From CAISDA01 sp050258555 (GTDB lineage Bacteria; Bacteroidota; Ignavibacteria; UBA10030; UBA8401): a stretch of 43,355 bases of DNA. The notes beneath the pieces were generated by a model. The model did no database searches and was not told the DNA's origin. It saw nothing but the letters and a program-made list of their open reading frames with translations. Made by a program: the position numbers and the translations under genes. Shown here piece after piece: positions 9,465 through 18,928 of the stretch (position 1 is the first letter of the stretch; every line of letters begins with the position of its first letter). Where the stretch lies: positions 1 to 43,355 of the forward strand of contig JBLMZA010000029.1 in assembly GCA_050258555.1 (NCBI GenBank), given 5' to 3'.

Positions 9465-12400
9465 CTACCGGATAATGGCAAATTTTCCCATGGTTGATTC
9501 GAGCACCGCTCCATTGTCGTCCACGTGCACAAGTCGGTAGATGTAGATGCCCGACGGCACCACGTCCCCCTTGTCCGACCGGAGGTCCCATGTCAGGCCG
9601 TCGGGCGTGCTGAGCGTCTCCTGCTCGCGCACTTTATGCCCCGCCGCCGTATAGATCGAGACTTTGCACCGCACCGGAATGTTGACGAACGTGATCTTCT
9701 CCTGCAATCCTGTAAGATAACGGAGTGGATTGGGAAAAACAACAGGGTGAGCAAGCGATAATGCATTTATTCCGAAAGAAATGATCTGCCCCTTCCCTTC
9801 ATTCAGGGGAATTCCGGCTTTACTGATGACATCAGAGGATGCGCTCACTTCCACGCGCAGCCCGAGCGAGGTGAGCGATGCGGGTCCAGGAATGCCAAGC
9901 ACGACCACGCTCGAATCCGACGGGTCGAGCGACGGCTCCCCGATCTCGAACGCGGCGGCGCTCGTCCGCACCGTGAAGTTCGACCGCTTCAGCGATCCGG
10001 CGGCAACGGGCGCGCTGAAGCGAAGGCGTATCATTTTTTCACTCACGAGTTTCGCCTCCACGATGCCGAACTTCTCCGCCGCAACCGTCGTGAGTTCCGT
10101 CTGCATGCGCTGCAGCGTATCGTTTTCAATGCCCGAAAAGGCATACAGCCGCTTCATGCGGATGGAATGCGTTCCGGAAGCAAGCGGGCGGCTGAACGTC
10201 GCGATCACGCCGAAGGGCGAGGCCGATACGACGGATGCGGCCGTGATCGAATCATCGGCCGAGATGAAGGCCAGCGGAAACAGGGAACGATCGAGTTCTG
10301 CGCTGGCGACGATCTTCAGCTGCAGCGGCGAAATGAATTCGACCGAGACCGCGCGCGGCCTCTCCACCGCCTTCACCGCCGCGGCTTCTGAACGCGCGCC
10401 TTCTGCCGCATTGACGGCGGCCACGGCGTAATAATAGGTTGTGCCGGATACGACGGAGCTGTCTATAAACTGCGTTCCGCGGACGATCGTGCGGAAGGAA
10501 AATCTGTCCGGCACCGTATCCCGATAAACGGCGTGCTCGCTGCCCGGAGTCATCGAACTCCAGCGCACGTCGATCACATGCTCAGAACGCTGCCGCGCCG
10601 TCACACCCCACGGAGCCTGCTGTGATGCCGGCGCCGATTGATGCTCGAAGAACCGGACGACTGATCCTGCATGGATGCCGAACTCCTTCGTTCCGTTGCG
10701 GTTGAAATCATAGACCAGCGCGGCGTTGGTCTCACCGTTTGCGATCCAGGCGGGATTGTACGTCTTCGATGCGGCATCGTAGCGCACAATGTAGAAATAC
10801 GGATTGAGCGACATCAGGAGCTGTTCTCCGCCCGGCATCACTGCGCCGGATGAAAGGCCGTTGTCGTTTTCAAAACCCGAGCGGACGCCTGCGACCTTCC
10901 GTTCCCATGCCTTCTTCATGACGGCCGGTGTGCCTGCATGCGAAAAGATCCTCACGGTCCAGAAAGGCGCATCGTACTCGCGGTCCTCATTGAGGTCGAG
11001 ATTGGCATGTCCGGCCGAAGCGATGTCGGCGATGCCGTCCCCGTCGAAATCACCCGATGCAAGAAACTCGCTTGTTTCATACAAACTGCTCGTATCGCTC
11101 CAGACAAGCGAGAATGCAAACGGATCCGCCGCGCTCTGCCGGTACATGAGCACATCGCCGTCGTAGTCTGCAAAAACGATCTCCGTTTTTCCCGATCCGG
11201 AAAAGTCGCCCGCAAGCGATTTCGGGGGACCGAATTGGTTCTTGGCTTCTCCCGGAAGCGGCGGCGTGGGATCGGGCAGATGCGATGCAAGGGAGAATTT
11301 TCCGCCGCCGAGATTTTTATACACGAGATACTCGTTCGAGCTGCGTGCGATGATGTCCTGTTTCCCGTCTCGGTCAACGTCGTAGAACTGGCTTCCCCAC
11401 ACATCGGTCGAATCGCCGAAGACATCGCGCGCGAACATTTTCGCGGCGGCGGCGTCGCTTCCGATCACGCGCGAGATGCCCCGATCCTGTACAAGCGACA
11501 TGAGCACGCCGTCGCCGTTGACATCGGCCAATCCGCGCGGCACCCAGGCCCGCAAGGCCGAATCGGTCTGGGTAAAAGCGGCGCCGGCAAATGAGAATGC
11601 CTTGAGCCGCGAGAAGTCCCCGTTTTCATCATACTGGTTCATGATGATCGTCGGCTTCGCTTTGAATGTGCCGACGGCATCGAGCAGATATCCGGCAGGA
11701 AGCGCATAGGGAAGTTCATCGAATCCCGTCGTGGAAATTCTTTCGCGGCCGATCGTGAATGTCGGAGTCTGAGCCGGCGCATTGGTCGGGAGTTGCGCGC
11801 CGGTATTGTCGGCGGTGCTGCAGTAGAGTTCATAAGCGACGCCCGGCTCCGCATCGGCCGATGTCAGCAGAAAATAATGATGCATCTGTATGCCCTGCGA
11901 GCGCTTTTCAATGAACGGCGCAGCGCTTCCCTTCGGCCTGAAAAACAGCGACGCCGATGTGGGACGGTCCGTATCGATGCGCACCATCGTTCCGATCTCG
12001 TCGGCGATCAGCACGGAGTCATCGACCGTAAATGATGTGACGCTCATCGCGCTGCGTTTCAGGAGCACGCGGATGCGCGATTCGATATCCGATCCGGCAA
12101 TGCTCTTTGCCGCAAGGCGGATGATGTAGATGCCGTCCTGCACACCGGCGGGATTCCAGAGCGCGAGCGTGTCTCCGAAGAAATACCGGTTTTCGTACGA
12201 CGCAAGCTGCGTCCATGCATCGGGCTTCTCTCCCGCGCCGACGGAGACCGTCAGCGTGCTCATGCCGGAAAACACCGCCGTACCTCTCACCGCCACGGCG
12301 CCTCCGGTCAGCACTGCGTCGGTCTGAGGCGAGGTGATCTCGACGGTATTATGCGTGAGCATGCGGACCGCGTTGTACGCATTCACGACGCCGGCGCCGG

Positions 12401-13724
12401 ATTCGGTTTCCCATCCGGGCTTGCCGATATCCTCGGCCGTATTGGCAAGCAGTGCGCGGAATTCATTGTTCGTAAACGGCACGGAAGCGCGCTGAGCATC
12501 GGAAGCGATCACGCTTTTCACCAGCGCCGCTGTGCCCGATACATGGGGCGCCGCGGCGGATGTGCCCGAGAACGACGCGGTATAGAGTCCGCCCGGCGCG
12601 GTCGTCACGATATTTTCCCCGGGAGCAAGAAGCGCGAGCGGCGGACCGTATGAGGAAAAATACGACCGGCTGTCGTACTGCGAGACGGAACCGACGGAGA
12701 TGACTCCGTCCAGATCCGATGGATAATGCGGCTTTTCATTGCCGTCGTTGCCGCTCGAGGCGACGAGAATGACATGCTTCGCTTCGGCATAGCGGACCGC
12801 ATCGCGCAGCACCGGCGTCTTGACGGTCACACCGAAACTCATGTTCACCACGCTGCAGCCGTTGTCAACGGCGTAGACCAGCGCGGCGGCGATGTCCTCA
12901 TCCGTCCCGTTGCCGCCTGCATCGAACGCGCGGAGCGGCACGAGCATGCACGGCGCAATGCCGGCGATGCCGATCCGGTTGTTTGCCGTGGCTCCGATGA
13001 TGCCCGCCACGCCCGTTCCATGTCCGTTATTGTCGGCCGGATTGTTTCCCCGTCCGCCGTTTTCAACGAAATTGTATCCGCGCCAGTCGTCCACAAAACC
13101 GTTGCCGTCGTCATCGACGCCGTTCGAGTGTTTGTCTCTTCCCAACGCGTCGGTGCCCGTCTCGCCGGCGTTGACGGCGATCGCCCCCGAAAGATCGGGA
13201 TGCTCCGTATCGATGCCCGTGTCGATCACGCCTACTTTCACCGCCGGATGCGATGCGGCGAAGAATCCCTCGTCCCACAGCCGCATCACGCCGATGCGCC
13301 GGAGGTTTGTCTGCGAAGCGGCCGCGGAATCGTTCGGCATCGCATCGATCGTGTAGATGTAATTGCGCTGGACGAATTCGACGGAAGAGGACGACTGGAG
13401 ATAGGCGTATGCCGCATCGGCGTCCCCTGGCCTGGCGTACTGAAGCACCAGATAGCGCTCCGAAGCAAACCGGTCCGCCGCCTGCGGCGGTGCGCCCTGC
13501 AGCGAAGGCCGGGATGCAAAGAGCGGATGAGACGTAAACGGTGCGGCGAGCGATTTATTGATGGACGGCAGCGCCTGCCGGAGCTCATCGGCAAGGCGCG
13601 CGACGGAAGACGACGGCGCCAGCTTCACGATGAGCGTGCCCGGTGTCGAGCGTTCCGCCGCCGAAGCATGCATGCACAACTCCAGCAGCAGAACGAGAAT
13701 CAGGAGCCGTCGTTCGTGTGTCAT
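9465..13724 (-). CDS. Secreted subtilisin-like (S8) protease with FG-GAP, FN3 and C-terminal sorting-type domain
   Basis: The protein has 1419 residues and an N-terminal signal peptide (about 1-23). A fervidolysin-like N-terminal pro-region is followed by a subtilase domain with Asp168 (IDTGIDTEHPDL), His235 (NNGHGTGVAG), oxyanion Asn326 and Ser389 (SGTSAAAPH). The middle has FG-GAP/VCBS-type calcium motifs (around GDFDGDGIADI, DVDRDGKQDI), then a fibronectin-III-like module. The last ~90 residues (FPNPLRYL..., WDLRSDKGDVVPSGIYIYRL, ending GKFAIIR) match the FlgD Ig-like/type A sorting domain of the type IX secretion system. It is probably a cell-surface or secreted protease. The start ATG shares one base with the purF stop (TAATG). 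Its place between purF and pgsA has no obvious functional logic. Confidence 0.92.
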   Translation of the reverse strand: MTHERRLLILVLLLELCMHASAAERSTPGTLIVKLAPSSSVARLADELRQALPSINKSLAAPFTSHPLFASRPSLQGAPPQAADRFASERYLVLQYARPGDADAAYAYLQSSSSVEFVQRNYIYTIDAMPNDSAAASQTNLRRIGVMRLWDEGFFAASHPAVKVGVIDTGIDTEHPDLSGAIAVNAGETGTDALGRDKHSNGVDDDGNGFVDDWRGYNFVENGGRGNNPADNNGHGTGVAGIIGATANNRIGIAGIAPCMLVPLRAFDAGGNGTDEDIAAALVYAVDNGCSVVNMSFGVTVKTPVLRDAVRYAEAKHVILVASSGNDGNEKPHYPSDLDGVISVGSVSQYDSRSYFSSYGPPLALLAPGENIVTTAPGGLYTASFSGTSAAAPHVSGTAALVKSVIASDAQRASVPFTNNEFRALLANTAEDIGKPGWETESGAGVVNAYNAVRMLTHNTVEITSPQTDAVLTGGAVAVRGTAVFSGMSTLTVSVGAGEKPDAWTQLASYENRYFFGDTLALWNPAGVQDGIYIIRLAAKSIAGSDIESRIRVLLKRSAMSVTSFTVDDSVLIADEIGTMVRIDTDRPTSASLFFRPKGSAAPFIEKRSQGIQMHHYFLLTSADAEPGVAYELYCSTADNTGAQLPTNAPAQTPTFTIGRERISTTGFDELPYALPAGYLLDAVGTFKAKPTIIMNQYDENGDFSRLKAFSFAGAAFTQTDSALRAWVPRGLADVNGDGVLMSLVQDRGISRVIGSDAAAAKMFARDVFGDSTDVWGSQFYDVDRDGKQDIIARSSNEYLVYKNLGGGKFSLASHLPDPTPPLPGEAKNQFGPPKSLAGDFSGSGKTEIVFADYDGDVLMYRQSAADPFAFSLVWSDTSSLYETSEFLASGDFDGDGIADIASAGHANLDLNEDREYDAPFWTVRIFSHAGTPAVMKKAWERKVAGVRSGFENDNGLSSGAVMPGGEQLLMSLNPYFYIVRYDAASKTYNPAWIANGETNAALVYDFNRNGTKEFGIHAGSVVRFFEHQSAPASQQAPWGVTARQRSEHVIDVRWSSMTPGSEHAVYRDTVPDRFSFRTIVRGTQFIDSSVVSGTTYYYAVAAVNAAEGARSEAAAVKAVERPRAVSVEFISPLQLKIVASAELDRSLFPLAFISADDSITAASVVSASPFGVIATFSRPLASGTHSIRMKRLYAFSGIENDTLQRMQTELTTVAAEKFGIVEAKLVSEKMIRLRFSAPVAAGSLKRSNFTVRTSAAAFEIGEPSLDPSDSSVVVLGIPGPASLTSLGLRVEVSASSDVISKAGIPLNEGKGQIISFGINALSLAHPVVFPNPLRYLTGLQEKITFVNIPVRCKVSIYTAAGHKVREQETLSTPDGLTWDLRSDKGDVVPSGIYIYRLVHVDDNGAVLESTMGKFAIIR

Positions 13725-15217
13725 TATACTTCGAGGTCGTTTTTATCTCCGGTTTTTTCTACCGGCGTGGGATAGGGACCGCCGAAACATGCCGTGCAGT
13801 AATGTTTTCTGCCGCCGTTCGGAACCGAGCCGATCATCTTCTCCATCGACAGATAATGAATGCTGTCCACGCCGAGTTCTTCCCGGATCTTCTCGATATC
13901 CCCTTCGCACTGCACCGCGATGAGCTCCTTCCGGCTCGGGAAATCCATGCCGTAATGGCACGGCTTCATGATCGGCGGACTCGTGATGCGGAAATGAATT
14001 TCCTTGGGTTCGGCCTGCTTCAGCAGCTTCACCAGCTGCTTCGACGTCGTGCCGCGGACGATCGAATCGTCGACCACCACGACCTTTCGCCCCTTGAGCA
14101 CTCCCTTGACGATCGAGTATTTCGTCTTCACCTTCATCTCGCGCTGCTTCTGTTCCGGCTGGATGAACGTGCGGCCGACATAGTGGTTTCGGATGAGGCC
14201 GATCTCCATTTTCGCGGGGATGCCCATCTTGTTGCATTCCGACACATAGCCGAGCGTGGCCGTGTTGCTCGAATCGGGCACGCTGATCACGATCGTCTTC
14301 TCGCCTGGATCGGGAATGACCGGCGCTTCCTGCGCAAGGGCCTTGCCGAGCTTGCGGCGCACGCGGTCGACGCTGTCGCCGAAAATCATGCTGTCGGGCC
14401 TGGAGAAATAAATGAACTCGAAGATGCAATGATGCGACGTCGGCGTCTCCTTCTCGATCCGGAAGGATGTGAGCGCCCCGTCCTCATCCGCCTTGCGGTC
14501 GATCACGAGGATCTCGCCGGGTTCGATGTCGCGGATGTATTCGGCGTCGATGATGTCGAACGCGCACGTCTCCGATGCGACGATGTAGCATCCGTCCTTC
14601 TTCCCGAGCGCCAGCGGGCGGAATCCGTGCACATCTCGCGCGGCAATGAGCATCGTATCCGAAAGGATGACGAGCGAGAACGCTCCTTCGATCCGGTTGA
14701 GCGCTTCCTTGATCTGATCGATCTGCTCCGTCTGCCGGCTGCGCGCGATCAGGTGAAGAATGATCTCGCTGTCCGATGTCGTCTGGAAGATCGTTCCTTC
14801 GTTCTGCAGTTCGGTACGGAGCGAACGGAAGTTGGTGAGATTGCCGTTATGCGCCAGCGCCAGATTGCCGTCGCGGTAATTGACGACAAACGGCTGTATG
14901 TTGAATTTGTTGTTCGCCGACCCGGCGGTCGAATAGCGGTTGTGCCCGATCGCCGAATTGCCTTTCAGCGTGTCCTGAAGCGTCGAATAGTCCTTGAACA
15001 CATCGGTGACGAGTCCAAGTCCCTTGAGCAGGTGAAAATGTTTTTTTGTCCGCTGTTCATCCTCTTCACTTGCCACAATTCCGCTTGCTTCCTGTCCCCG
15101 GTGCTGCAGCGCGTGCAGTCCGTAATACGTCAGCAGCGACGCCTGAGGATGGTCGAAGATTCCGAAGATACCGCATGCACAGCGTGGTTTGTCGTTCGCG
15201 AGTGTTACTTTTTTCAT
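13724..15217 (-). CDS. purF: Amidophosphoribosyltransferase (PurF)
   Basis: The 497-residue enzyme catalyses the first step of purine synthesis, PRPP plus glutamine to phosphoribosylamine. The N-terminal nucleophile is Cys15 in CGIFGI after a 14-residue propeptide (MKKVTLANDKPRCA), so self-processing is expected. The PRPP loop reads VVVVDDSIVRGTT. Cysteines in SETCAFD, MKPCHYG and the C-terminal YCTACFGG correspond to the [4Fe-4S] ligands of the Bacillus-type, iron-sulfur PurF. It lies 21 bp after nadB, so it is in the same operon. There is no clear ribosome site. Confidence 0.96.
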   Translation of the reverse strand: MKKVTLANDKPRCACGIFGIFDHPQASLLTYYGLHALQHRGQEASGIVASEEDEQRTKKHFHLLKGLGLVTDVFKDYSTLQDTLKGNSAIGHNRYSTAGSANNKFNIQPFVVNYRDGNLALAHNGNLTNFRSLRTELQNEGTIFQTTSDSEIILHLIARSRQTEQIDQIKEALNRIEGAFSLVILSDTMLIAARDVHGFRPLALGKKDGCYIVASETCAFDIIDAEYIRDIEPGEILVIDRKADEDGALTSFRIEKETPTSHHCIFEFIYFSRPDSMIFGDSVDRVRRKLGKALAQEAPVIPDPGEKTIVISVPDSSNTATLGYVSECNKMGIPAKMEIGLIRNHYVGRTFIQPEQKQREMKVKTKYSIVKGVLKGRKVVVVDDSIVRGTTSKQLVKLLKQAEPKEIHFRITSPPIMKPCHYGMDFPSRKELIAVQCEGDIEKIREELGVDSIHYLSMEKMIGSVPNGGRKHYCTACFGGPYPTPVEKTGDKNDLEV

Positions 15218-15238
15218 TGAGTTGATTATGATCTGTCG

Positions 15239-16831
15239 TTATTCGATAACCGTATCCTTGAGCCAGTTCTGATCGTCTGTAAAGGGATAGTCGGTGTTGT
15301 AGTGGAGTCCGCGGCTCTCCTTGCGCATCAGTCCGGAACGGATGATCAGGTCGGCGACGCACGAAATATTCCGCAGTTCAATGAGGCCTTCCGTGACTTT
15401 CGTGCGGATGTAAAAGTCGCGGACCTCCTTCTCGATGAGCTGAACGCGCCGCTGCGCGCGCTCGAGACGATGGTTGGAACGGACGATGCCCACATAATCC
15501 CACATGATCTGCTGGATTTCCTTCCTGTCGTGCGACACCAGCACCCACTCGTCGCTGTTGATCGTTCCGCTGTCGTCCCAGGGACCGATGGCAGGGATCG
15601 GCACACGGGTGTTTCCATTTTCTTTCACGTGCCTGGCCGCGCGCGACGCCCAGACGAGCGCCTCGAGCAGCGAATTGCTGGCAAGCCGGTTCGCGCCGTG
15701 GACGCCCGTCATGCTTACTTCGCCGCAGGCATAGAGGCCGCTGATTGTCGTCTGCCCGTTCAGATCCGTCACCACGCCGCCGCAGGAGTAATGCGCCGCC
15801 GGCACGACGGGAATCGGATCCTTCGTGATGTCGATATTTTCGCGCAGGCAGCGTTCGTAAATATTCGGGAAATGCTCGCGCGCGCCGTCGGGATCGAGGT
15901 GGCTCAGATCGAGCGTCACGTAATCGGCGCCGCTGCGCTTCAGTTCCGCGTCGATGGCGCGCGCCACCACATCGCGCGGCGCCAGCGAAGCCATGGGATG
16001 ATAGCGCTTCATGAAGTCTTCTCCGGCCCCGTTGCGGAGAATGGCCCCGAAGCCGCGCACCGCCTCCGAGATCAGGAACGAGGGCGATCCGGAATTGTAG
16101 AGCGTCGTCGGATGGAACTGAATGAATTCCATATTCGCGATTTTCGCTCCCGCCCGGTACGCCATTGCCACGCCGTCAGCCGTGGCGATCGTGGGATTGG
16201 TCGTGTGCAGATAGACCTGGCCCGCTCCTCCCGTCGCCAGCATTGTCGTCGACGCGAGAAACGTCTTGACGATGTTCGCTTCTGCGTCGAGCACGTAAGC
16301 ACCCCAGCAATGGATCGTGTTGTAATGCTTCTTTTCGGTGCCGAAGAGATGATGCTCCGTGATGAGATCGATCGCAGCGTGGTTTTCGTAGATGGTGATA
16401 TTGGGATGGGTTGCTGCAGTGGCCAGCAGGGCGCGTTCCACTTCTTTGCCTGTCAGATCGGCTGCATGGACGATGCGGTGTGCGGAGTGTCCTCCTTCCT
16501 TTCCCAGATCGAGCTGCGTACCCTTTCTTGTGAACGCCACGCCGATATCGATCAGTTCCCTGATGTGCCCCGGCCCCTCCTTCACGAGCGCCTCCACCGC
16601 ATCGCGGTGGCAGAGCCAGGCTCCGGCCTTCATCGTATCTTCGATATGGGATTCGAATGTATCGTCCTGCGCGATCACCGAGGCGATCCCGCCTTGGGCA
16701 TAGTTGGTATTCGACTCGGCTTTTTCTTTCTTTGTGACGATGGCCACCGTACCTGTTTCTGCAGCTTTGATGGCGAAGAATAATCCGGCGATACCGCTGC
16801 CCAGCACCAGAAAGTCAGTTTTTATCTCCAT
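15239..16831 (-). CDS. nadB: L-aspartate oxidase (NadB)
   Basis: The 530-residue flavoprotein has the N-terminal dinucleotide-binding motif GSGIAGL, the NTNYAQGGIASV segment, GGAGQVY and RLASNSLLEALVWASRAA typical of L-aspartate oxidase. It oxidises aspartate to iminoaspartate for quinolinate and NAD synthesis. Its partner gene nadA is not in the window. The frame is open 69 bases further upstream, but that would run through a promoter and terminator. The ATG at 16831 fits the family N-terminus (MEIKTDFLVLGSGIAGL). It has no ribosome site and lies only about 7 bp after a -10 element, so its mRNA is probably leaderless. Confidence 0.95.
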   Translation of the reverse strand: MEIKTDFLVLGSGIAGLFFAIKAAETGTVAIVTKKEKAESNTNYAQGGIASVIAQDDTFESHIEDTMKAGAWLCHRDAVEALVKEGPGHIRELIDIGVAFTRKGTQLDLGKEGGHSAHRIVHAADLTGKEVERALLATAATHPNITIYENHAAIDLITEHHLFGTEKKHYNTIHCWGAYVLDAEANIVKTFLASTTMLATGGAGQVYLHTTNPTIATADGVAMAYRAGAKIANMEFIQFHPTTLYNSGSPSFLISEAVRGFGAILRNGAGEDFMKRYHPMASLAPRDVVARAIDAELKRSGADYVTLDLSHLDPDGAREHFPNIYERCLRENIDITKDPIPVVPAAHYSCGGVVTDLNGQTTISGLYACGEVSMTGVHGANRLASNSLLEALVWASRAARHVKENGNTRVPIPAIGPWDDSGTINSDEWVLVSHDRKEIQQIMWDYVGIVRSNHRLERAQRRVQLIEKEVRDFYIRTKVTEGLIELRNISCVADLIIRSGLMRKESRGLHYNTDYPFTDDQNWLKDTVIE

Positions 16832-16838
16832 ACTTACT

Positions 16839-16868
16839 AAAATACGAAATCTTCGCGCTAAATGACAA
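16839..16868 (-). promoter_or_regulatory. Promoter of the nadB-led operon
   Basis: On the minus strand there is a -35 TTGTCA (16863-16868), an 18-bp spacer and a -10 TATTTT (16839-16844). The predicted start falls at or one base before the nadB ATG (16831), giving a leaderless transcript. It lies just downstream of the terminator of the taxis operon. Confidence 0.65.
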
Positions 16869-16884
16869 CGATTTGACGGAAGAT

Positions 16885-16925
16885 AAAAAAAAACCTGCAT
16901 CGGTGTTCGATGCAGGTTTTTTTTT
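16885..16925 (-). terminator. Intrinsic terminator of the taxis operon
   Basis: A perfect 9-bp stem (16894-16902 with 16908-16916, CCTGCATCG/CGATGCAGG) has a 5-base loop. It is flanked by nine A on the left and nine T on the right. The symmetry would work on both strands, but only the minus-strand chemoreceptor gene (ending at 16952) runs into it. Confidence 0.92.
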
Positions 16926-16951
16926 CGTTTGCCGTGTCCTGGCGGGACGCG

Positions 16952-18928
16952 TCAGGCCAGGCGCGCTTTCTCTTTCACGTCGGCGCGGATGCGGAACTGC
17001 GCGATCATCTCGTGCAGCGATGTGGTGAGCCGGTTCAGATCTTCGGCCGCCCGGGCGATCTCATGCGTGCCTGCAGCCGTCTCGCGCGTGACGTTGTTGA
17101 TCGATTCGATGCTGGAGCTGATCGAGCGCGACTGGCTCTCTTCCTGCGCGCTTGCGTCGGCGATGCCGCCGATCACACTGATCACCTCGTTCGTGCTGAT
17201 GATGATCTCGTGAAGCGATTCGCCGGCTTTCTTCGAGAGCGTCTTGCCGTGTTCCGCTTCTTCGTTTCCGCGGTTCATCGATTCAACGGCAAGCGCAGTG
17301 TCGGTCTGTATGGTCTCGATCATGGCCGAGATCTCTTTCGTTGCCTTCATCGTACGCTCGGCAAGTTTCCGCACTTCATCGGCCACAACGGCAAATCCTC
17401 TGCCCTCTTCTCCGGCGCGCGCCGCCTCGATGGCCGCATTCAACGCAAGCAGATTCGTCTGGTCTGCGATATCACCGATGACCTCCGCAATCTCGCCGAT
17501 CTGATCGGACGATGCTCCGAGCGTCTGAACGGTCGCGGCCGACTGCCGGACCGCATCGGCAATGCGGTTCATGCCGGCCACGGCTTCTTCCACCACCCTG
17601 CCGCCTTCCTTGGCGCTCTCGCCCGAGCGCTTCGACATTGCCGCGGCGCGCGCCGCATTCGACGTCGTTTCGCCGATGGACTTTGCCATCACTTCGACCG
17701 CCTCGGTGACCTCGCCTGTCTGGCGGATCTGCTCGCGCGCGCCTGCGGCCATTTCTTCGGTCGATGCGGAGATCTGCGCGCTCGCGCTGGCCGTGGCTCC
17801 GATTGCTTCCGTAACATGCCCGATCATCTCGCGGAATTTTTCCACGGACCGGTTGAACCCGTTGAAAAGGTGACCGATCTCGTCCTGGTGCTCCGGTGTC
17901 AGGTGCACGGTCAGGTCGCCCTCGGCGAATTTGTCCATCTCGTCGAGCAGCGCCTTCACGCTTCGTGAAAGATAGGCCTGCCGTTCATCGATCTCCTTCG
18001 TCGTCTTTTCCTGCCATTCAAGCGACGCACGCACTCCGTCCATCGCTTCGACAAATGCTCCGTGAAGTCCCGTCGACAGCGGCTTGCGGAAATATTTCTT
18101 CTCCGACGCATAGCGGACCGACGTCACCATCTCCCGGATGAAGGCTTCGAACTGGTCGAGCATGTTGTTCAGCGCCCATGCCATCTCGCCGAGATCATCC
18201 TCGTATCGGATATCGGTGATGCGATGCGCGAAGACGCCCTGCTCGATCTGCCGGATGACCGTCACCATCCGTGAAGTGAATGTGCCGATGTGCCGCCCGA
18301 TGGCGAGGATGTAGGCCATGACGCCCACAGTCATGATGATGCTGAAGAGAATGATGGCCGCGATGTTCATGGCCGACTCGTGCTCCAGCGCTTCAGTGAA
18401 CGCCTCGGAGTCGCGCCGGTTCATCTCCATGAGTGAATCGGACCGAAGCAGCAGCTTGTCTCCGTGCGCATCGAACCGCTTCATGACGGCGTCGCCTTCA
18501 GGCTTTCCTCTGCCATAGGCATCGACCATTTCGCGGCCGATCGCCATCTGCTCATCGATCAGCGTTCGGAGATCGGCAAGGTCGCGAAGTACCGGCGGAC
18601 GGTCCGCATAAAAATGCTGCAGCGTCTCGATATCCCGGACCGCGGCCTCATGATTTGCCACGGCCTCCTTCGAAAGTGTCGATCGATCCTGCGTGAGCGA
18701 TGCGTCGGTACAGAATTGCCACACATTGGCGATGCGCAGCTGCAGATCTCTTGCCGCATCGACGCGCTTCCCGTACCCGGCGAGCATTTTCATGTCGCGG
18801 TTGAGGCCGCTCAGCTTCATCACCACCGTACCTGCAAACAGGCACAGCAGAACGGCCGTGACGATCGAGCCGATCATCAGCTTGTTCCTGACGGGCAGGT
18901 GTTTAAAGCGTATGAACAAATTCTTCAT
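16952..18928 (-). CDS. Methyl-accepting chemotaxis protein with two HAMP domains
   Basis: The 658-residue receptor has membrane segment 1 (about 17-37), a ~150-residue helical periplasmic domain containing WQFCTDASLTQD (70-81), and membrane segment 2 (about 187-210). Two HAMP-like segments follow (about 211-265 and 318-370), separated by a linker with KKYFRKPLSTGLHG. The coiled-coil signalling domain has its hairpin tip around residues 488-515 (DQTNLLALNAAIEAARAGEEGRGF). No C-terminal CheR-docking pentapeptide is present. A strong ribosome site (AAAGGAGGGATGA) lies inside the end of the preceding PAS gene, which overlaps it by 26 bp. With the PAS and hemerythrin genes it forms one operon. Its layout resembles CetA of Campylobacter, which signals through a separate PAS protein. 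Confidence 0.95.
   Translation of the reverse strand: MKNLFIRFKHLPVRNKLMIGSIVTAVLLCLFAGTVVMKLSGLNRDMKMLAGYGKRVDAARDLQLRIANVWQFCTDASLTQDRSTLSKEAVANHEAAVRDIETLQHFYADRPPVLRDLADLRTLIDEQMAIGREMVDAYGRGKPEGDAVMKRFDAHGDKLLLRSDSLMEMNRRDSEAFTEALEHESAMNIAAIILFSIIMTVGVMAYILAIGRHIGTFTSRMVTVIRQIEQGVFAHRITDIRYEDDLGEMAWALNNMLDQFEAFIREMVTSVRYASEKKYFRKPLSTGLHGAFVEAMDGVRASLEWQEKTTKEIDERQAYLSRSVKALLDEMDKFAEGDLTVHLTPEHQDEIGHLFNGFNRSVEKFREMIGHVTEAIGATASASAQISASTEEMAAGAREQIRQTGEVTEAVEVMAKSIGETTSNAARAAAMSKRSGESAKEGGRVVEEAVAGMNRIADAVRQSAATVQTLGASSDQIGEIAEVIGDIADQTNLLALNAAIEAARAGEEGRGFAVVADEVRKLAERTMKATKEISAMIETIQTDTALAVESMNRGNEEAEHGKTLSKKAGESLHEIIISTNEVISVIGGIADASAQEESQSRSISSSIESINNVTRETAAGTHEIARAAEDLNRLTTSLHEMIAQFRIRADVKEKARLA

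Noticed and set aside
16832..16900. N-terminal extension of nadB by 23 codons
   Set aside because: It would cover a promoter and a terminator hairpin, and the natural flavoprotein N-terminus begins at 16831.
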